Of a stretch of 64,000 nucleotides of DNA, positions 61,721 to 64,000 are shown piece after piece. Origin of the DNA: Peptoclostridium sp965368085 (GTDB taxonomy: Bacteria > Bacillota > Clostridia > Peptostreptococcales > Peptostreptococcaceae); assembly GCA_965368085.1 (NCBI GenBank), contig CBDULP010000001.1:1-64000 (forward strand), written 5' to 3'. The first letter of the stretch is position 1, and each line of letters opens with the position of its first letter. The notes beneath the pieces were generated by a model. It saw only the letters and a list, made by a program, of their open reading frames with translations, was not told where the DNA came from and searched no databases. Both the position numbers and the translations under genes were made by a program.

Positions 61721-61757
61721 AAAAATAAAAAAGAAACCCTGCTTCAAGCAAGATTTC
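61721..61757 (-). terminator. Terminator after spoVS
   Basis: GAAATCTTGCTT and AAGCAGGGTTTC pair over 10-11 bp with G-U pairs, followed by TTTTTTATTTTT on the minus strand. It isolates spoVS from the flagellar operon. Confidence 0.8.
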
Positions 61758-61784
61758 CCATTGTATTTTGGTTTTATGCAAATT

Positions 61785-62045
61785 TTATCTAGGCTCTATT
61801 ATGAGCTTTATTGCCGTCCTTTCCTCTCCGTCAATATCTACATCAGTAAAAGCAGGTATGCATATAAGATCCATTCCACTTGGCGCTACAAACCCTCTTG
61901 CTATAGCAACAGCTTTTACTGCCTGATTAAGCGCCCCCGCTCCTATAGCCTGGATTTCAGCTGAACCTCTTTCTCTTAAAACTCCTGCCAGTGCGCCTGC
62001 TACAGAATTTGGATTGGATTTTGATGAAACTTTTAATACTTCCAT
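61785..62045 (-). CDS. spoVS: Stage V sporulation protein S (SpoVS)
   Basis: It is 86 aa, an Alba-like small protein conserved in spore formers and some others. The sequence KVSSKSNPNSVAGALAGVLRE and AIARGFVAPSGMDL (split here) are near invariant in the family. AAAGGGGG precedes the ATG. In B. subtilis it is SigH-dependent and affects septation and coat formation; a SigH-like promoter lies upstream here too. In Bacillus it is near rny; here it is between cheR and flgB. Confidence 0.95.
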   Translation of the reverse strand: MEVLKVSSKSNPNSVAGALAGVLRERGSAEIQAIGAGALNQAVKAVAIARGFVAPSGMDLICIPAFTDVDIDGEERTAIKLIIEPR

Positions 62046-62122
62046 TTTTCTGATCCCCCTTTATTTGATTATTATAATTTTTACTGCATATGCGAAAATG
62101 ACTAATCCTTTCCGTATTACAA

Positions 62123-62151
62123 TAGTTCTACATAGAATTCAAATTTCCTCT
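62123..62151 (-). promoter_or_regulatory. spoVS: SigH-type promoter of spoVS
   Basis: AGAGGAAAT (62151-62143) matches the SigH -35 consensus RNAGGAWWW fully. After 11 bases comes GTAGAACTA (62131-62123), one mismatch from RNNGAATWW. The leader to spoVS is about 70 nt. Confidence 0.6.
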
Positions 62152-62154
62152 ATT

Positions 62155-62928
62155 TTATAGTGTTTTTCCGTAGAAAAAAGTTTTAAGAGATTTTAAATTG
62201 TATTTGTTTGGCATTATAATCTGTTCTGTGCTTCCCACAAATAAATACCCTTCATCATTTAAAGACTTGCTGAAATTTTTATATATTTCAGATTTTGCCT
62301 CTTCCGTGAAGTATATGAGTACATTTCTGCATACTATGAGATCACATCCATCAAAATACTTATCTTTTAAGAGGTTATGTTTTTTGAATTCAACTCTTTG
62401 TTTAATTTCATCCTTTATCTGATATATACCATCTTTACTTGTAAAATAATCGTCAATAAAACTTTTAGGGAGATTTTTTAGGCTTTTTTCTTGATAAACC
62501 CCATTCTTAGCCTTGTTTATCGCCTCCTGATCTATATCAGTTGCTATTATCTTTATTTTGTTAAGCGGCATGAATTTACTTAAAAGCATAACCATTGAAT
62601 ATGGTTCTTCTCCAGTCGAACAAGCGGCACTCCATATCTTTAAACTCTTTTTCTTTTTTAATAATTGAGGAAGTATTTCACCTTCAACCACTTTCCACTG
62701 ATCTGGATTTCTATAAAATTCAGACACATTTATGGTCAAATAATTTACAAATTCGTTAAACAGTTCTCTGTCAGTGTCTATTGCCTTAAAGTAGCTTCCA
62801 AAATCGTTATATCCATTTCTATTTGCTAGTGAAGAGAGTCTTCTCTTCATCTGCTTTTCCTTGTATAACGATAGGTTTATCCCCGTCTTTTTATATACGT
62901 TATCCTTAAAAAGTTCATAGTCCCGCAT
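62155..62928 (-). CDS. cheR: Chemoreceptor methyltransferase CheR
   Basis: SAM-dependent methylation of receptor glutamates, opposed by CheB. It is 257 aa. The N-terminal helical domain has MKRRLSSLANRNGYND, and the SAM-binding domain has IWSAACSTGEEPYS and DLIVCRNVLIYF. AGGAGG precedes the ATG. It is outside the main che cluster, after ispH. Confidence 0.96.
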   Translation of the reverse strand: MRDYELFKDNVYKKTGINLSLYKEKQMKRRLSSLANRNGYNDFGSYFKAIDTDRELFNEFVNYLTINVSEFYRNPDQWKVVEGEILPQLLKKKKSLKIWSAACSTGEEPYSMVMLLSKFMPLNKIKIIATDIDQEAINKAKNGVYQEKSLKNLPKSFIDDYFTSKDGIYQIKDEIKQRVEFKKHNLLKDKYFDGCDLIVCRNVLIYFTEEAKSEIYKNFSKSLNDEGYLFVGSTEQIIMPNKYNLKSLKTFFYGKTL

Positions 62929-62945
62929 AGTTCTACCTCCTAGGT

Positions 62946-63785
62946 TTATTTTGAATTTTCCTGTATATATTCAATCACTTCTTTTATTATCCAATCAGGG
63001 GTAGACGCCCCCGCTGTTATTCCCAAAACTGAATATTTGCTTATTAAGTTTATGTCCAGTTCTTCTTTTGTCTCTACATGGAATGTCGGACAATTCCCGC
63101 TGCATATTTCAGTCAGCTTTTGAGTATTTGAACTGTGATATCCTCCTATCACTATCATAGCCTGAGCTTTTTTAGAAAGAAGTTTTGAGGCATCCTGCCT
63201 TTCCTTTGTCGCAAGACATATTGTATTGTAAAACTCTATATCTTCTACCTTGTCAGTAAGCATTTTCTTTATGCTTTCATATTGATCTATATTCATTGTC
63301 GTTTGAGCCACAACACAATACCTGCTCTTATTCCAGCTGTACCGCTCAATATCCTCAGTAGTTTTAACTATTTTAGCGCTGTTTTCACACCATCCATTTA
63401 TGCCTATAACTTCGGGATGTTTGGGATTCCCCACTATTACTATCTCTTTGCCTTCAGAAAAACTCTTGTATACTATATCCTGTATTTTTTTCACAAACGG
63501 GCATGTGGCGTCCACTATGTTGACTTCCTTTTCTTTGAGTTTATTATATACTCCCAGTGAAACTCCATGAGATCTTATTATAACGCTGCCTGAGAGCTCA
63601 CCTTCCACAGAATCTATCACTTTAAGCCCCTTTTCCTTATACTTTCCAACTGCCTGTGTATTGTGGATAAGCTGTCCCAGTGAATATATGTCACCCTTTG
63701 CATTTTCAAGCTCGTTCCAGGCCATATCCATAGCTCTTTTGACTCCAAAGCAAAATCCTGCAAATTCAGCTACTTCAATTTTCAT
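62946..63785 (-). CDS. ispH: 4-hydroxy-3-methylbut-2-enyl diphosphate reductase
   Basis: Last enzyme of the MEP pathway, making IPP and DMAPP with a [4Fe-4S] cluster. It is 279 aa. Cluster cysteines are in AGFCFGVKRA, VDATCPFV and SGNCPTFH; IRSHG and GNPKHPEV are typical. The start is ATG 63785, five bases after GAGGTGA; an in-frame GTG at 63794 is part of that site. It overlaps the end of cmk. The C-terminal ribosomal S1-like fusion known in some Clostridia is absent. Confidence 0.96.
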   Translation of the reverse strand: MKIEVAEFAGFCFGVKRAMDMAWNELENAKGDIYSLGQLIHNTQAVGKYKEKGLKVIDSVEGELSGSVIIRSHGVSLGVYNKLKEKEVNIVDATCPFVKKIQDIVYKSFSEGKEIVIVGNPKHPEVIGINGWCENSAKIVKTTEDIERYSWNKSRYCVVAQTTMNIDQYESIKKMLTDKVEDIEFYNTICLATKERQDASKLLSKKAQAMIVIGGYHSSNTQKLTEICSGNCPTFHVETKEELDINLISKYSVLGITAGASTPDWIIKEVIEYIQENSK

Positions 63786-64000
63786 TTTTTTCACCTCGTC
63801 TGATGTAATGCAATATGTCCTGTGTAACCTGCTCTATATTCTTTTGAGTTGTATCTATTGCTATGGCGTCTTCCGCCTTTGCTAAAGGTGCAAACTCCCT
63901 ATTCTTATCCTGCCTGTCTCTTTCGCTCAAATCTTCTATTACGCTTGAGAGGTCTACATCATATCCCTTTTCACTCATCTCTAAATGCCTTCTCTTTGCC
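63775..64000 (-). CDS. cmk: Cytidylate kinase (3' part)
   Basis: Phosphorylates CMP and dCMP. Only the last 74 complete codons are inside the window; the gene continues past 64000. The tail AKRRHLEMSEKGYDVD, then SERDRQDKNREFAPL and AEDAIAIDTTQ, is typical of Cmk. It overlaps ispH by 11 nt, so the two are cotranscribed. Confidence 0.9.
   Translation of the reverse strand, partial: AKRRHLEMSEKGYDVDLSSVIEDLSERDRQDKNREFAPLAKAEDAIAIDTTQKNIEQVTQDILHYIRRGEKNEN

Noticed and set aside
61529..61784. c-di-GMP riboswitch or invertible flagellar switch before flgB, as in C. difficile
   Set aside because: No GEMM core motif and no long inverted repeats flanking a promoter segment were found.

Overview
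All recognisable genes in this window lie on the minus strand, so transcription runs from high to low coordinates. The content points to a motile, anaerobic-type Clostridia (Firmicutes) bacterium, possibly close to the Peptostreptococcaceae. The support is strong GGAGG/GGTGA ribosome-binding sites with many TTG and GTG starts, PolC and RNase Y, FliY with CheC/CheD, SpoVS, and a gene order close to the Bacillus subtilis fla/che, rpsB, polC and infB superoperon. A selU/mnmH gene suggests selenium use. The species cannot be fixed from this sequence alone.

Layout in transcription order. (1) 64000-61785: 3' part of cmk, ispH, cheR and spoVS, the last behind a SigH-like promoter and followed by a terminator. 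(2) 61528-30332: a flagellar and chemotaxis cluster of about 31 kb. It runs flgB flgC fliE fliF fliG fliH fliI fliJ, an enlarged ylxF-like gene, fliK flgD flgE flbD motA motB fliL fliM fliY cheY fliO fliP fliQ fliR flhB flhA flhF flhG, a PilZ gene, cheB cheA cheW cheC cheD, an unknown membrane protein, a FliA/SigD-type sigma factor and fapA. It ends in a 26-bp perfect inverted repeat. (3) 30128-17257: translation, lipid and replication genes rpsB tsf | pyrH frr, a 69-aa PASTA-like ORF | uppS cdsA | dxr rseP ispG polC. (4) 17129-9404: the rimP-nusA-ylxR-ylxQ-infB-rbfA-nrnA-truB-ribF-rpsO operon, with its own promoter, a leader hairpin upstream of rimP and a structured leader before rpsO. (5) 9306-65: pnp | lysC-mnmH-rimO-pgsA | recA (LexA operator) | rny.

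The flagellar block encodes rod and hook parts, MS and C rings, export apparatus, stator, placement GTPases (FlhF/FlhG) and a Bacillus-type chemotaxis core (CheA, B, C, D, W, Y, R). No flagellin or methyl-accepting receptor gene is present. The rest is ribosome biogenesis, transcription elongation, mRNA decay, MEP isoprenoid synthesis and phospholipid synthesis. I see no rRNA, tRNA, CRISPR array, prophage or intact transposon. The most unusual points are a probable AUU start for rny, an orphan 145-bp block between cdsA and dxr, the long YlxF-like protein, the free-standing PASTA-like protein, several candidate leader RNAs, and the SigH-type promoter of spoVS beside the flagellar operon.
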